From assembly GCF_009193295.2 (NCBI RefSeq), contig NZ_CP059973.1, forward strand, positions 5,084,001 through 5,148,000: 64,000 bases of DNA. Reading direction: 5' to 3'. Shown piece after piece: positions 1-9,412 of this stretch. The notes beneath the pieces are model-generated. The model did not search any database. It had not been told where the DNA came from and was given only the letters and a program-made list of their open reading frames with translations. The first letter of the stretch is position 1, and every line of letters begins with the position of its first letter. The stretch comes from Bacteroides luhongzhouii (GTDB lineage Bacteria > Bacteroidota > Bacteroidia > Bacteroidales > Bacteroidaceae). Both the position numbers and the translations under genes were made by a program.

Positions 1-1074
1 CTTAACGCCTACCTGAACAATCTGATTATCCTGCAAATTCCTGTAAACAGCTGGAAAATTCCGGTTCTCACCCGTATATCCTACGCTTGCAAACAAATCG
101 ACACTACGCAAATTTCCGCGTGCGGTAGCTACTTCATAATCGGCTTCCAACTGGCGACGACGGATATTCTGTGCGAATGAATTACGTTCCAATGCTTTAT
201 TTAACACCTGATTATACTCCATCTTCGGACCATCCACAGCTTCGGGAAGAACAGGACTAAGAACTTCATCCTCCCCTACTCCCAAAAATGCACGGAGCTG
301 GAACATCTTGGCATTGAGATCACTCTCTGCTTCCGTCAATGCTGCTTTTGCATTTAAGGCGGAAAGTTTCAACTGCAAGAGTTCATTCTCGGAGATCTGT
401 CCCATTTTACGTTTGGCAAGGGCTACTTCATAAAGGTGGTCGGCGTTTGTCTGATTCTGTTTCGCCGTGCCAAGATTTTCTTTTGCCAACAAAAGATTAA
501 AGTAATAGGTGATGGCACGCATCGTCACTTCTTCGGTAGCAGTGATAAAAGCAGCTTTTGCTTCGGCATAACGAACCGGTTCGATACGTCTGTTCCACTT
601 TATATTATTGACTCCAAAGATGGGTTGTGTGAGTTGCAATGTAACAGGAACCGACATAAAATGACGGTCTCCTCCGGCTCCCAATTGCTTGATATAGTCG
701 AGAGAGGAAGTCAGCGAGAGTTTGCCACCGGTAAGCCAGATATTTTGGTCGATGGAAAGATCGCCGGTAAGCCCCAATGTGTTATTACGAACGAAACCAT
801 AAGAACCGTCCGAATTTTGATAGGAGCTATATGATTTGTTATAATTAGGCAGGGTTCCGGTCAGATTGACTTCTGGCAGAAGATCGGCACGAAAGGTACG
901 GAATTCCCAATAGGCCGTTTTCAATTCATTCAAGGCAACAGCAGCGTCAACAGATTGAGCACGCGCCATAGCAATAGCTTCATTCAAGGTTATTTTCCTT
1001 TCCTTCTGTGCCGACAATACCAACGGCAGGCAAACGGCAACAAGAGCAAACAATATACTTTTCTTTTTCATCAT
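1..1074 (-). CDS. TolC-family outer membrane efflux protein (partial)
   Basis: Reading frame stays open from ATG at 1074 to the window edge (358 codons), so the C-terminal part is missing. The N-terminus is a signal peptide (MMKKKSILFALVAVCLPLVL then SAQ), followed by the TolC-type start KITLNEAIAMARAQS and a region ending a repeat with the segment FRADLLPEVNLTGTLPNYN. TolC-family proteins form outer-membrane channels for tripartite pumps, and the adaptor and ABC genes upstream on the same strand fit that job. A second ATG at 1071 is equally possible. It has its own sigma-54-like promoter (1100-1115) separating it from the kinase gene. Family call is sure; substrate unknown. Confidence 0.9.
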   Translation of the reverse strand, partial: MMKKKSILFALVAVCLPLVLSAQKERKITLNEAIAMARAQSVDAAVALNELKTAYWEFRTFRADLLPEVNLTGTLPNYNKSYSSYQNSDGSYGFVRNNTLGLTGDLSIDQNIWLTGGKLSLTSSLDYIKQLGAGGDRHFMSVPVTLQLTQPIFGVNNIKWNRRIEPVRYAEAKAAFITATEEVTMRAITYYFNLLLAKENLGTAKQNQTNADHLYEVALAKRKMGQISENELLQLKLSALNAKAALTEAESDLNAKMFQLRAFLGVGEDEVLSPVLPEAVDGPKMEYNQVLNKALERNSFAQNIRRRQLEADYEVATARGNLRSVDLFASVGYTGENRNFPAVYRNLQDNQIVQVGVK

Positions 1075-1099
1075 GCACAGTATTTTCCACTATGAGAGA

Positions 1100-1115
1100 A
1101 TCAAACGATGTGCCA
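1100..1115 (-). promoter_or_regulatory. Sigma-54-like (-24/-12) promoter of the TolC-type gene
   Basis: Minus strand reads TGGCACATCGTTTGAT, against the sigma-54 consensus TGGCAC-N5-TTGCW: the -24 half is perfect and the -12 half has one mismatch. It lies 26 bp upstream of the ATG at 1074. A palindrome-like site (1161-1176) is centred 68.5 bp from its downstream edge, the same spacing as at the adaptor gene promoter. Confidence 0.6.
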
Positions 1116-1160
1116 AAAAAGTAAAGTTTTTATTATCAACAGATTAGAAAATAAGGAAGG

Positions 1161-1176
1161 TGTTCATTTTCGGACA
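1161..1176. promoter_or_regulatory. Putative enhancer-binding site upstream of the TolC-type gene
   Basis: TGTTCATTTTCGGACA resembles the perfect palindrome TGTCCGATATCGGACA found upstream of the adaptor gene (9294-9309 core). A further CGGAC...GTCCG inverted pair spans 1171-1199. The site sits between the kinase stop codon and the TolC promoter, about 79 bp upstream of the predicted start of transcription, a usual place for an NtrC-type activator. This is inferred from sequence likeness and spacing. Confidence 0.5.
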
Positions 1177-1200
1177 CTATGCCCAAAAGTGAACGTCCGA

Positions 1201-3810
1201 TTATTCGCAGTAGTTAGGAAGGCGCACTGTGAAACGAGTGCCTTTACCTACTTCGGAGGTGACAGAGATGGTGCCATCCAGACGTTCGACGATGGTCTGG
1301 CAAATACTTAATCCCAAACCTGCTCCTTGCGTAAAATTATCGACTTTATAGAATCGTTCGAATATATGACGGATACCTTCTTTAGAAATACCGACTCCGG
1401 TATCCTCCACAAAGATGCGGGTGTAGTCGGGAACTTCATCATCTTCATAGCCGAAAGTAATGAAACCGCTACTCGTAAATTTAGCAGCGTTATTTATCAG
1501 ATTATTCACGACTTGCTGCAAACGTACATTATCTGTTGTGAGATATTTCTTATCACTTTCGGGCATACGTAACACCAGCTCTACTCCCGGTGGCATATTC
1601 AAACGTTGAGAATCATGGACGGTCTTTAATAACAGCGGCAGGTTATGCTCGGCGAACATAAATTCCATGGTTCCCGATTCGATACGTGACAAATCAAGAA
1701 TATCATTAATCAAAGCCAACAACAGGCCGCAATTCTTATTAATGGTTCCGATAAACTGGGCAATCTCTTCTCCTGTAAAACCACTCGTATCGCTTAGCAA
1801 ATCGGAGAAACCTACAATTGCATTCAGCGGAGTCCGAATCTCGTGACTCATGTTGGCAAGGAACGCCGATTTCAGTTTGTCAGCCTGGAGGGCTTTATCA
1901 CGAGCCTCTCTCATCTCCTGCTCGGCAGTCTTATATCGCTGAATACTCTGACAAACACCTAATATATTGTACAATGAATCTTGTGTCAACCCCGTGATTA
2001 CGGAAGAACGGTATTCCCACCATTCATACTCTCCGTTGACATTTCGCTGACGGAAGTTCAGACGGGTATTGGAATCTTCCCCTGTCAATGCTCTATCAAA
2101 CAACGGACTTATTTCTTTCAGATCTTCAGGATGGATAGTGCGATCCATTTCATCACGGGGGATGGTAGTAACCGATTCATCGTATCCAAGCCGTTTCAAG
2201 AAACCTTGCGGGAAAATGAAACAGTTCGTTTCCATATCAAACTGCCACGGATATATGGAGCTTTCGTCCACTGCCATATCAAAGAAACGTTTCTGCATTT
2301 CTTCATCCGAAATATTCCGCGCAGAAAGTGCCATGCCGGTAATCACATCCTTTGAACGGATCGGAACAATTTCCCCCGACACCGGGAAGTACTTATCACT
2401 ATGCACTTCTTTCATGAAAGCTCCCTGAGGTATCTTCACACTTTCTCCTTTTGAAGCTACCTGCTTCAGCATTCTATGAAGAATGTCCCGACCGTTATAA
2501 TATATCTTGAAGATACTGCCTGCCATCATTCCTTCATAAAAACGCCCACCTGACTCATACGGCAAGTGAAGCATTTGTAATAAGGAACGGTTTGTGAAAT
2601 GAATATGCAAATCAGTATCATACGTTATCACACCATCACGGATAGAATGAAATACATTATCGAACTCATTACGCTGTTCCACCAGTTTGTTCTGTACCAG
2701 CAAGCGGGTCTGTGCCTGAATCCGTCGTTTGGATTCACGCCGGTTGGCACGCATCAGCCACACGATAGAGGCTATCAACAATGCGAGGATAGACGGATAA
2801 AGAAGTATAAAAAGGTATTTATATTTCTCCCAATATGGTTCATTGACTATGGTTCCGCTAGAGGATACTTTATCAGGATCGACATGGAAAAAATCTAATT
2901 GCTTGTAATCATAGATGAATCCCTGTGTAATTTCCGTCACTCCTATGTCCTTGGGAGATGTACCTTTCAAAATCAAAGCTGCTCTTTGAGCTGCCAATAA
3001 TGCTGATGTATAGCTGTCGGCATCATAAGCACCAAACACGCCATTAGTCAGTCCCACATTCTGAGTTGAAAATACGGGCGCTTTTGAGTTTTTACCTACG
3101 AATGAAAGGAAAGGCGACCATTTAGGAGCAACGACCAAACGCTCGTAGCTGTTACGAGGGTAACAAATTGCGGCAATGATATGACTAGTCGTATGATTTT
3201 GGGTATTATAGATTTTCATCCTATAATCCGGGTTGTCTTTCTGAAAGATTTTCCACTCCTCCTCAAAATCTTCAAGCCCTTTGTTGCTTAAAAAGCTGTT
3301 ATCTATCACACAAACAACTTCTTTCCGCCGGGGAAATATCTTTTGTGCCTGACGTAATATAACATCGAAATCCGGATTGGCAGTGAATCCGCAAACATTG
3401 GGATGAGTGTTAATCAATTTCGTGTCGGGATACTTAATACCGAAAAACACTACCGGAATCTGTAAAGGCAATGAATCCCCACATGCAAAAAGGGTATAAA
3501 AAGCTTCATCACTCGCTGTTACAATCAAATCTGTCTGCCTGTCGCGGGCACGCTGACAAAAACGACGCATGATTACTTTCTCGGAATTGAATGTCCAAAA
3601 ATCTGCATCAAGATATTCCGTTGTTATGTTCACCTTCAGGCCACTCTCTTTAAATCCTTTTGCCAAGCCCTGATTAAGATCACTATGCCAAGGGGTCTGC
3701 GAGGTGTAAGACTGTATAAAAAGGATATTGAATGTACGTTCCGCTGCCACCGCCTGAGTAAGAACAGCAAAAAACAGAACTATAAACATACAATAGTAGC
3801 GTCGATTCAT
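1201..3810 (-). CDS. Membrane sensor histidine kinase with periplasmic binding-protein-like sensor
   Basis: 869 aa from the start MNRRYYCMFIVLFF, which begins a clear signal/membrane segment; an upstream in-frame ATG would add 22 residues of unlikely sequence. Residues about 25-300 look like an ABC-type substrate-binding sensor (FNILFIQSYTSQTPWHSDLN). A membrane helix near 335 follows (YLFILLYPSILALLIASIVW), then two PAS-like domains, a HisKA domain with phospho-acceptor His656 (SHEIRTPLNAIVGF) and an ATPase domain with DTGVGIS and GLGLSI. There is no receiver domain and no response regulator gene in view; the partner may lie beyond the TolC gene. Position in the efflux locus suggests it controls the pump. 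Confidence 0.9.
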   Translation of the reverse strand: MNRRYYCMFIVLFFAVLTQAVAAERTFNILFIQSYTSQTPWHSDLNQGLAKGFKESGLKVNITTEYLDADFWTFNSEKVIMRRFCQRARDRQTDLIVTASDEAFYTLFACGDSLPLQIPVVFFGIKYPDTKLINTHPNVCGFTANPDFDVILRQAQKIFPRRKEVVCVIDNSFLSNKGLEDFEEEWKIFQKDNPDYRMKIYNTQNHTTSHIIAAICYPRNSYERLVVAPKWSPFLSFVGKNSKAPVFSTQNVGLTNGVFGAYDADSYTSALLAAQRAALILKGTSPKDIGVTEITQGFIYDYKQLDFFHVDPDKVSSSGTIVNEPYWEKYKYLFILLYPSILALLIASIVWLMRANRRESKRRIQAQTRLLVQNKLVEQRNEFDNVFHSIRDGVITYDTDLHIHFTNRSLLQMLHLPYESGGRFYEGMMAGSIFKIYYNGRDILHRMLKQVASKGESVKIPQGAFMKEVHSDKYFPVSGEIVPIRSKDVITGMALSARNISDEEMQKRFFDMAVDESSIYPWQFDMETNCFIFPQGFLKRLGYDESVTTIPRDEMDRTIHPEDLKEISPLFDRALTGEDSNTRLNFRQRNVNGEYEWWEYRSSVITGLTQDSLYNILGVCQSIQRYKTAEQEMREARDKALQADKLKSAFLANMSHEIRTPLNAIVGFSDLLSDTSGFTGEEIAQFIGTINKNCGLLLALINDILDLSRIESGTMEFMFAEHNLPLLLKTVHDSQRLNMPPGVELVLRMPESDKKYLTTDNVRLQQVVNNLINNAAKFTSSGFITFGYEDDEVPDYTRIFVEDTGVGISKEGIRHIFERFYKVDNFTQGAGLGLSICQTIVERLDGTISVTSEVGKGTRFTVRLPNYCE

Positions 3811-3894
3811 ATAATTAAAACCTGCGGTGTTTTCAATATTATGCCGACAAAGATACGTTAAATCTATTGAAAACAAATAGATAGCCTAAGTTTT

Positions 3895-5148
3895 TTATTC
3901 TTCGCGTAACGCTTCGGCAGGCTGTATGCGGATTGCCTGACGAGCAGGAAACCAAATACCAATGAGAATCATCAAAGCCATCAGGAAGTAGGTTATAATA
4001 AACGTGATTAGAAAACGCACTACTCCCCACTCTATAACCCCTCCAGTCAATTCCAGATAGCCTATATTATAACATATGGCGGCGGCAGGCAAAGCGGCCA
4101 GAGTCAATAATAGTAGTCCTTCTTTATTCAAACGCTGCCAAAGCTGCATCCGACTGGACCCGACTGCTATACGAAGCGCAGACTCGGCACGACGGTGTTG
4201 CGTACGAAACCAGAATGTGCCGACAATACCCAGCAGGATATTGAGTAATAAGAAGCCCATCATCCAGAAACGTACCTGTACCTGGTTATAGCTCTCTTGC
4301 TGGAAGTCATTTCGTATATCTTCATAATCATGCACTTTCAGGATGAATAAGTTACCGACACTCAACTGGTTGGCGGACAATTTCATCAAATATTCCGCAA
4401 AGTCTTGGGAGGTCCCTGGTTTCACGCGCAGACATACTTCTATATTTGAAGGATAAAATTCTCCTTCCAGTTTCGCCATTTCCTTTTCCGTAAAAGCAAT
4501 AGCCACATATCGATCACTATAATTAGCCCAGAAGTCATTATAACGTACCTTCGTTGACAAAGCTCCTATTTTATATACTTCCGTAGAATCATCCACTTCA
4601 ACTACTTCCTTACCCAACAGCATGCGGTCTCCTTTATATTTTTTGGGCCAGAAATTTTCACCGACTACCACATTGCCATTTTCTAAAGCCTGCACCAATG
4701 GCTGATAACCGCGTCCATCGGTACTTTGATAACGAAATACCTGAAAAAAACCGGGAGTCATCACCCGCTGCAACGGGTTACTAACCAATGTATCAAGACG
4801 CAGCATTATGCCGGAATTATTTCCAATATAGGGACGCGAATTGCTGGATACAGAAACAGCTTCCACTTCCGGCAACCTCCGGAGACGATTGGCCAACTCG
4901 ATGATATCTTGTCCTAAAGTTGTACTCTTTTGCTCTTTCGAAAGATAGGAATCACTCTTGTCGTTTTTCAGACTTAGCTCTAAATAATACGTATCGGTAA
5001 TATCAAATCCTACTGGCTCGTAATAAGTACGCGCCGTCACATACGTCCAGTCGACCACATACCACAGGACAACAAAAACAATTAATAGTTCTGACCATAA
5101 CCATCCGTTTGACCGGCGTTCATTCCATATTTGTTTTAATAGTTGCAT
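3895..5148 (-). CDS. FtsX/MacB-type ABC transporter permease (second of pair)
   Basis: 417 aa. An N-terminal membrane helix (LLIVFVVLWYVVDWTYV) is followed by a large extracytoplasmic domain and three C-terminal helices (FWMMGFLLLNILLGIVGTFW, LLLLTLAALPAAAICYNIGY, FLITFIITYFLMALMILIGI), with the usual closing segment PARQAIRIQPAEALREE. This is the MacB_PCD plus FtsX layout. Such permeases work with a LolD-like ATPase as mechanotransmission or efflux pumps. The gene is 27 bp downstream of the sister permease and 84 bp upstream of the kinase, so it is probably co-transcribed. Confidence 0.9.
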   Translation of the reverse strand: MQLLKQIWNERRSNGWLWSELLIVFVVLWYVVDWTYVTARTYYEPVGFDITDTYYLELSLKNDKSDSYLSKEQKSTTLGQDIIELANRLRRLPEVEAVSVSSNSRPYIGNNSGIMLRLDTLVSNPLQRVMTPGFFQVFRYQSTDGRGYQPLVQALENGNVVVGENFWPKKYKGDRMLLGKEVVEVDDSTEVYKIGALSTKVRYNDFWANYSDRYVAIAFTEKEMAKLEGEFYPSNIEVCLRVKPGTSQDFAEYLMKLSANQLSVGNLFILKVHDYEDIRNDFQQESYNQVQVRFWMMGFLLLNILLGIVGTFWFRTQHRRAESALRIAVGSSRMQLWQRLNKEGLLLLTLAALPAAAICYNIGYLELTGGVIEWGVVRFLITFIITYFLMALMILIGIWFPARQAIRIQPAEALREE

Positions 5149-5175
5149 TTTCTTTAGAATTAATGAGTTGAAGAA

Positions 5176-6465
5176 TTATCTTTCGTTGATGGCATCCACA
5201 ATATTGGTGCGAGTTACTTTCCATGCCGGAATGGCGGCACTTAGCAAATTGAGCAAGAAGCAAGCCAGAAATGCCAATAGGAACATGACAGGGTCAAACA
5301 GTAAGTCGACACACATGGTCCGCAAATCTTCCACCCCATTGGATACAAAGTCTATGGAGAAAAGCATTCCTCCCAAAAGGAAGGCGGCAACATAACTTAA
5401 TACCAGTCCGAGAATTCCCCCGAACAGGGAATAAAGCATATTTTCGGACAATACCTGCATCATAAGCTCCCGTCTGGGTGCACCAAAGGCTTTTCTCACT
5501 CCTATTTCAGAAATACGCTTACGCATACGTGACAAAGTGAGTCCGGACAAGTTGACGGCAGGGACAATCAACAAGACAAGTAATGTCAGTATGTATTGCC
5601 GTACTGCTTCTTTCACAGCCGGAGGATTGTTGGCGGAATAGCGTTGCGCGGCTACGAAATAAGTATCAGGCTGTCCACGATAGAGTAAATCGAAATTGGG
5701 ATGCCCTGCCATAAAGATAGCCCGCAAGCGGTCTGCTTCCTGATGAATAGCCGGAAAATCGTCTTTTGATTTAGCCAGAATGTAAACGGCAGTCATGCCC
5801 ATGATATCGTCATTGCCCCAAGTTTCTGTAAAGGCATTTGTTGAACTCAAAGGAATCCAGGCTTGCGCATAAGCGTACTTCGCCAGTTTAGAGACCGGAC
5901 GTACCACTCCGCAAACAATATAGGCAGAATGATTCAGAAGGAATGTTTTTCCAACCACTTCTGATGTCCCGAACAGGTGGCGAGCCATATCTTCGGAAAT
6001 CACAGCTTTTGCTGCTCCGGCATCAAAATCGGCATTATCGTATGGTTTGCCGGATAGAAACTCAAATTCAAATATTTTCCAGAAGGCATCGTCTGTTTGC
6101 AACACACTACAACTTTTCATCTCACCTGCCGGTTTAGCGGCCAGCATTGTTTCCCGTAAAATGTTAGTAATGGAAACAACTTCGGGAGTTGTCATTGCTT
6201 TGAAACAAGCCTTTGCCGTATTGTATCCGATAGGGCCATTGCTTTGCCTATTCACATTGGACTTACTTTGAAGTCCGGCAAACCGGAAAATGAGCATCCG
6301 GTCACGATGGGTTTCCGGCGCAAAGGGAGTAATAGTCGCACGTAAAGTAATCACGATCACCATTATCATAGCAATAGCCAAAGCTGTACCAATAATGGAA
6401 ATAGAAGAAAGCAGTTTATTTTCTCCCAACAGATGGAATGCTTGTTTAAAATAGAGTTTTATCAT
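5176..6465 (-). CDS. FtsX/MacB-type ABC transporter permease (first of pair)
   Basis: 429 aa. Starts with a short cytoplasmic segment and helix typical of Bacteroides MacB-type permeases (LLSSISIIGTALAIAMIMVI), then a periplasmic MacB_PCD-like domain with the family motif VVGKTFLLN, and the FtsX domain from about residue 285 with the signature RKRISEIGVRKAFGAPRREL. The end PAWKVTRTNIVDAINER is the normal FtsX C-terminus. It is the likely heterodimer partner of the permease at 3895-5148. Confidence 0.92.
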   Translation of the reverse strand: MIKLYFKQAFHLLGENKLLSSISIIGTALAIAMIMVIVITLRATITPFAPETHRDRMLIFRFAGLQSKSNVNRQSNGPIGYNTAKACFKAMTTPEVVSITNILRETMLAAKPAGEMKSCSVLQTDDAFWKIFEFEFLSGKPYDNADFDAGAAKAVISEDMARHLFGTSEVVGKTFLLNHSAYIVCGVVRPVSKLAKYAYAQAWIPLSSTNAFTETWGNDDIMGMTAVYILAKSKDDFPAIHQEADRLRAIFMAGHPNFDLLYRGQPDTYFVAAQRYSANNPPAVKEAVRQYILTLLVLLIVPAVNLSGLTLSRMRKRISEIGVRKAFGAPRRELMMQVLSENMLYSLFGGILGLVLSYVAAFLLGGMLFSIDFVSNGVEDLRTMCVDLLFDPVMFLLAFLACFLLNLLSAAIPAWKVTRTNIVDAINER

Positions 6466-6561
6466 TATCGTTACCAGTATAGAGTTCAGTATATTTCTTA
6501 CCCGTCTTTTTTATTCTTTTTCGATTAGGTTCCACAGGAGTTCGTCAAAGAACGTTCCACA

Positions 6562-7188
6562 TTAGAAATTCCAGCCCTTCTTTGTTATATCCTTACATTT
6601 CAGGTTTTTGTGATTGATTTTACCAACACCATCCTTTTTAAAGAAAGCAGTATCAGCCTTACCCGATAAAGTGATATTTCCTACTCCATCCACTTTAGCC
6701 TTGATAATACCACAGTCAACATTCATTTTCATATTGCCTACTCCATCGACATCGAGTTTCAGTTCATCGCAATGAAGATTTTTCACGTTGCAATTTCCCA
6801 CTCCGTCAAGTTTGAAAGCTATATTTTTAAGATTCAATTTTTCCTTTGCATCAAAGTTCCCTACCCCGTCGATTTTCACTTTACTCAAATCGGGAGCAGT
6901 TATGTAAAAAATCAGATTCTTGACATTCTTTGCATTCTTCTCTTTATAATCGATAACCAGTGTACCGTTCTTCACCGTTACCCGGGTTTTCTCTACAAAT
7001 TCGGAAGGTCCTTCCAAACGGCAGGTACATTCTGCCGATTGAGCGAAAATAATATTTCCGACAGATTGCAGGTTGATGGCAGAAAAGTCGCCTACATTAT
7101 AATCTTTACTCACATTTTGTGCTGATAGCGAACAAAAAGCAGCACTTAACAGGATAGCTATCGCAACGATGAAAATATTCTTTGTCAT
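6562..7188 (-). CDS. GIN-domain (DUF2807) exported protein
   Basis: 208 aa with a signal peptide (KNIFIVAIAILLSAAFCSLS, AQ). The body is a head-GIN/DUF2807 beta-helix: the word DGVGN or a close variant recurs at about 20-residue steps (VDGVGNFD, LDGVGNCN, VDGVGNMK, VDGVGNIT, KDGVGKIN), each rung of a right-handed helix. Function of the family is not settled; it is exported to the periplasm or outer membrane. It is placed between the ATPase and the permeases of the efflux locus with 96 and 67 bp gaps, so it is probably expressed with them. Confidence 0.85.
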   Translation of the reverse strand: MTKNIFIVAIAILLSAAFCSLSAQNVSKDYNVGDFSAINLQSVGNIIFAQSAECTCRLEGPSEFVEKTRVTVKNGTLVIDYKEKNAKNVKNLIFYITAPDLSKVKIDGVGNFDAKEKLNLKNIAFKLDGVGNCNVKNLHCDELKLDVDGVGNMKMNVDCGIIKAKVDGVGNITLSGKADTAFFKKDGVGKINHKNLKCKDITKKGWNF

Positions 7189-7255
7189 GGTGGTTTTTAA
7201 TTTAGAGATATATCAATTTGTTTTTCTATTTAGTTTCATGTATAAAACGCAGGTT

Positions 7256-7921
7256 CTACTGCACTTGTCGTCCGTCAAAAAAACGAATGGTACGCGAAGT
7301 CTGCTTCGCCTGTTCTTCATTATGGGTGACCATGACGATGGTGCGTCCATCTTCTTTATTCAACCGGTGAAGCAGCTCCATCACTTCGGCTCCCATCTTT
7401 GAATCCAAGTTACCTGTCGGCTCATCGGCAAGGATTATTTCGGGATTACCGATAATAGCACGGGCAATAGCCACACGTTGGCACTGACCACCGGAAAGTT
7501 GTGTAGGAAAATGTCTCATACGATGACTTAACCCTACTTTTTCCAATACCTCTTGTGCCAACCGCTTTCGCTCACTACTGCCAACACGACGATAAAGTAA
7601 AGGCAGCTCCACATTATCCATAACATTTAACGAATTAATCAAATGGAAAGACTGAAACACAAAACCAAGCGTTTTATTACGAAAAACGGCCAATTCTTTG
7701 TCTTTCATCCCTTCGGTACGTATCCCATTGATTTCTACCATTCCCATAGTAGGTGTGTCAAGTAATCCCATTATATTCAACAACGTAGATTTTCCACACC
7801 CGGAAGGTCCCATTATACTTAAGAATTCCCCACGTTCTACCGTCAGATTCACATTTTCCAACGCTACCGTTTCAATCTCATCAGTACGGTAGATTTTGGA
7901 AAGAGAGTTCAATGTTATCAT
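7256..7921 (-). CDS. LolD/MacB-type ABC transporter ATP-binding protein
   Basis: 221 aa, full length for the family. Walker A GPSGCGKST (residues 39-47), Q-loop QSFHLINSL, signature LSGGQCQRVAIARA, Walker B IILADEPTGNLDS and switch histidine in VMVTHNEE are all present, so it should be active. It energises the FtsX permease pair encoded downstream. It lies 17 bp downstream of the HlyD-type adaptor gene. Confidence 0.95.
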   Translation of the reverse strand: MITLNSLSKIYRTDEIETVALENVNLTVERGEFLSIMGPSGCGKSTLLNIMGLLDTPTMGMVEINGIRTEGMKDKELAVFRNKTLGFVFQSFHLINSLNVMDNVELPLLYRRVGSSERKRLAQEVLEKVGLSHRMRHFPTQLSGGQCQRVAIARAIIGNPEIILADEPTGNLDSKMGAEVMELLHRLNKEDGRTIVMVTHNEEQAKQTSRTIRFFDGRQVQ

Positions 7922-7938
7922 AACTTCTAGTATTTAAT

Positions 7939-9186
7939 TTATTTGATCTTCAACTTATTCTTGTTCTTATATGCACTCATATCGCTTACCACTACCCTGT
8001 CACCCGGTTGCAATCCACTCAAAACTTCTACATATTCAAAGTTTGAATCACCCAACTGTATTTTACGTTTGGCCAGTTCATCGTCAGAGTTGCAGACAAA
8101 CAGTTCGTATTCACCACGTCCAACATAGAATGAGCCATTGGCAACACGCATCACATCCTCCTTTACAGCATTCATCACATAAACATCTGTCTTCAATCCG
8201 GAGCGCAGACGACGGTGATTATCTTCCTTCAACTGAACCGTGAATGATATGACGCCATTCTTGGATAACGGTGTTACACTACTGACCGTTCCTTCCAGTT
8301 TATCGCTTCCTATCTTAACAATTGCTTTTCCTCCGGCTGCCACACGGTCGCCATACGTATCAGCAATCTCGCCTTCTACCTTAAAATGACTTAAATCGGA
8401 AATGATAGCGACTTGCCCGCCTTCAGAAATCTGCGCACCAATCTGGTTATTAATATAGGTAAGAATAGCTCTGCGCGGAGAACGGATTTGCGCATCATCC
8501 AAAGTACGTTTCTTTTCGGAGAGACTCTTGCGGAAGATATTAAAATCAAGTTCCTGCACTTTCAGTTCGGCAGCAGCCACCTCCTTCTCATTTTTATATT
8601 GCTGCTGGAGTTGTTCGTACTCTAACTGGGCAACATTATAGCTCAATTCAGCCTGGCGCACTTTATCCGTTGTTCCCGCACCGAGACTGTCCAGATAGTG
8701 TTCATTTCTCAACTCAACCTTCATCCGGCTTAATTTCATAGCCGAAACTTTGATCTGCATCGCCATATCGGAAAGCTTCGTCTGATTATTGACACGAAGC
8801 TGATCGAGCTTATACCGACGCATCTGCTCTTCGTCCAGCAACTTTTTATATTCGGTTTCCGTACTCTGAAGGTCGAGTTTCAGAATCGGAGTACCTACAT
8901 CTACGCTATCTCCTCCTTTTTTATAGACTTCAAGAATACGACTGTTGATTGGAGAATTGATTATTTCTTCAAATGCAGGAACCACCTTGCCGGAAGCACT
9001 GACACTTACCTCAATAACTCCTTTATCGACTGTGGAAAAGACAAGATCTTTTGCCTCCACTCCTGCCCTTAGTACAGATATAAGTACACCAATGACAATA
9101 ATACTTGCCGCTCCAATGGATGAATAACGAATGATCTTCTTATTACGCTCTTTCTGACGTACTTCTTTAGGAATTTCTCTGTCCAT
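7939..9186 (-). CDS. HlyD/MacA-type periplasmic adaptor (membrane fusion protein)
   Basis: 415 aa. One membrane helix near residues 20-42 (YSSIGAASIIVIGVLISVLR), a split lipoyl domain (VVPAFEEIINSPINSRILEV), a long alpha-helical hairpin (about 110-230) and a beta-barrel plus membrane-proximal domain (GLKTDVYVMN, VLSGLQPGDRVVVSDMSAYK). It links the inner-membrane ABC complex to the TolC channel. It is the first gene of the minus-strand operon and is preceded by a sigma-54-like promoter and activator-type palindrome. Confidence 0.92.
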   Translation of the reverse strand: MDREIPKEVRQKERNKKIIRYSSIGAASIIVIGVLISVLRAGVEAKDLVFSTVDKGVIEVSVSASGKVVPAFEEIINSPINSRILEVYKKGGDSVDVGTPILKLDLQSTETEYKKLLDEEQMRRYKLDQLRVNNQTKLSDMAMQIKVSAMKLSRMKVELRNEHYLDSLGAGTTDKVRQAELSYNVAQLEYEQLQQQYKNEKEVAAAELKVQELDFNIFRKSLSEKKRTLDDAQIRSPRRAILTYINNQIGAQISEGGQVAIISDLSHFKVEGEIADTYGDRVAAGGKAIVKIGSDKLEGTVSSVTPLSKNGVISFTVQLKEDNHRRLRSGLKTDVYVMNAVKEDVMRVANGSFYVGRGEYELFVCNSDDELAKRKIQLGDSNFEYVEVLSGLQPGDRVVVSDMSAYKNKNKLKIK

Positions 9187-9232
9187 ATCTGATCGTTTAC
9201 GATTTTATCATGTATCAATTTAGCATTTCATA

Positions 9233-9248
9233 TACCAAATCTATGCCA
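9233..9248 (-). promoter_or_regulatory. Sigma-54-like promoter of the efflux operon
   Basis: Minus strand reads TGGCATAGATTTGGTA: a good -24 element and a weak -12 element (GG then GT after 10 bases, instead of GC). It lies 47 bp upstream of the adaptor ATG. On its own it would be weak evidence; it gains weight from the palindrome at 9290-9313, at the same distance as the matching pair upstream of the TolC-type gene. Confidence 0.45.
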
Positions 9249-9289
9249 AAACCGTAAGTGATTGATAAATAGAATATAACAAAAAACAA

Positions 9290-9313
9290 AGGGTGTCCGA
9301 TATCGGACACCCT
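9290..9313. promoter_or_regulatory. 24-bp perfect palindrome: activator site and possible ndh terminator
   Basis: The core TGTCCGATATCGGACA extends to a perfect 24-bp palindrome. On the minus strand it is followed by a T-rich run, so it could also end the NDH-2 transcript arriving from 9413. Its likeness in sequence and spacing to the site at 1161-1176 points to an operator for the efflux locus. Both roles are possible. Confidence 0.6.
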
Positions 9314-9412
9314 GTACGAATTTACCGTTCAGAATATGAATCTATCCACTTATTGGCGGAATGTCAGTATACCTGGATAATGACGGATTGTCAACTACGG
9401 TATAATGACTTC

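Noticed and set aside
3811..3876. 22-residue N-terminal extension of the sensor kinase
   Set aside because: The ATG at 3810 directly precedes a signal/membrane segment; the extension would bury it.
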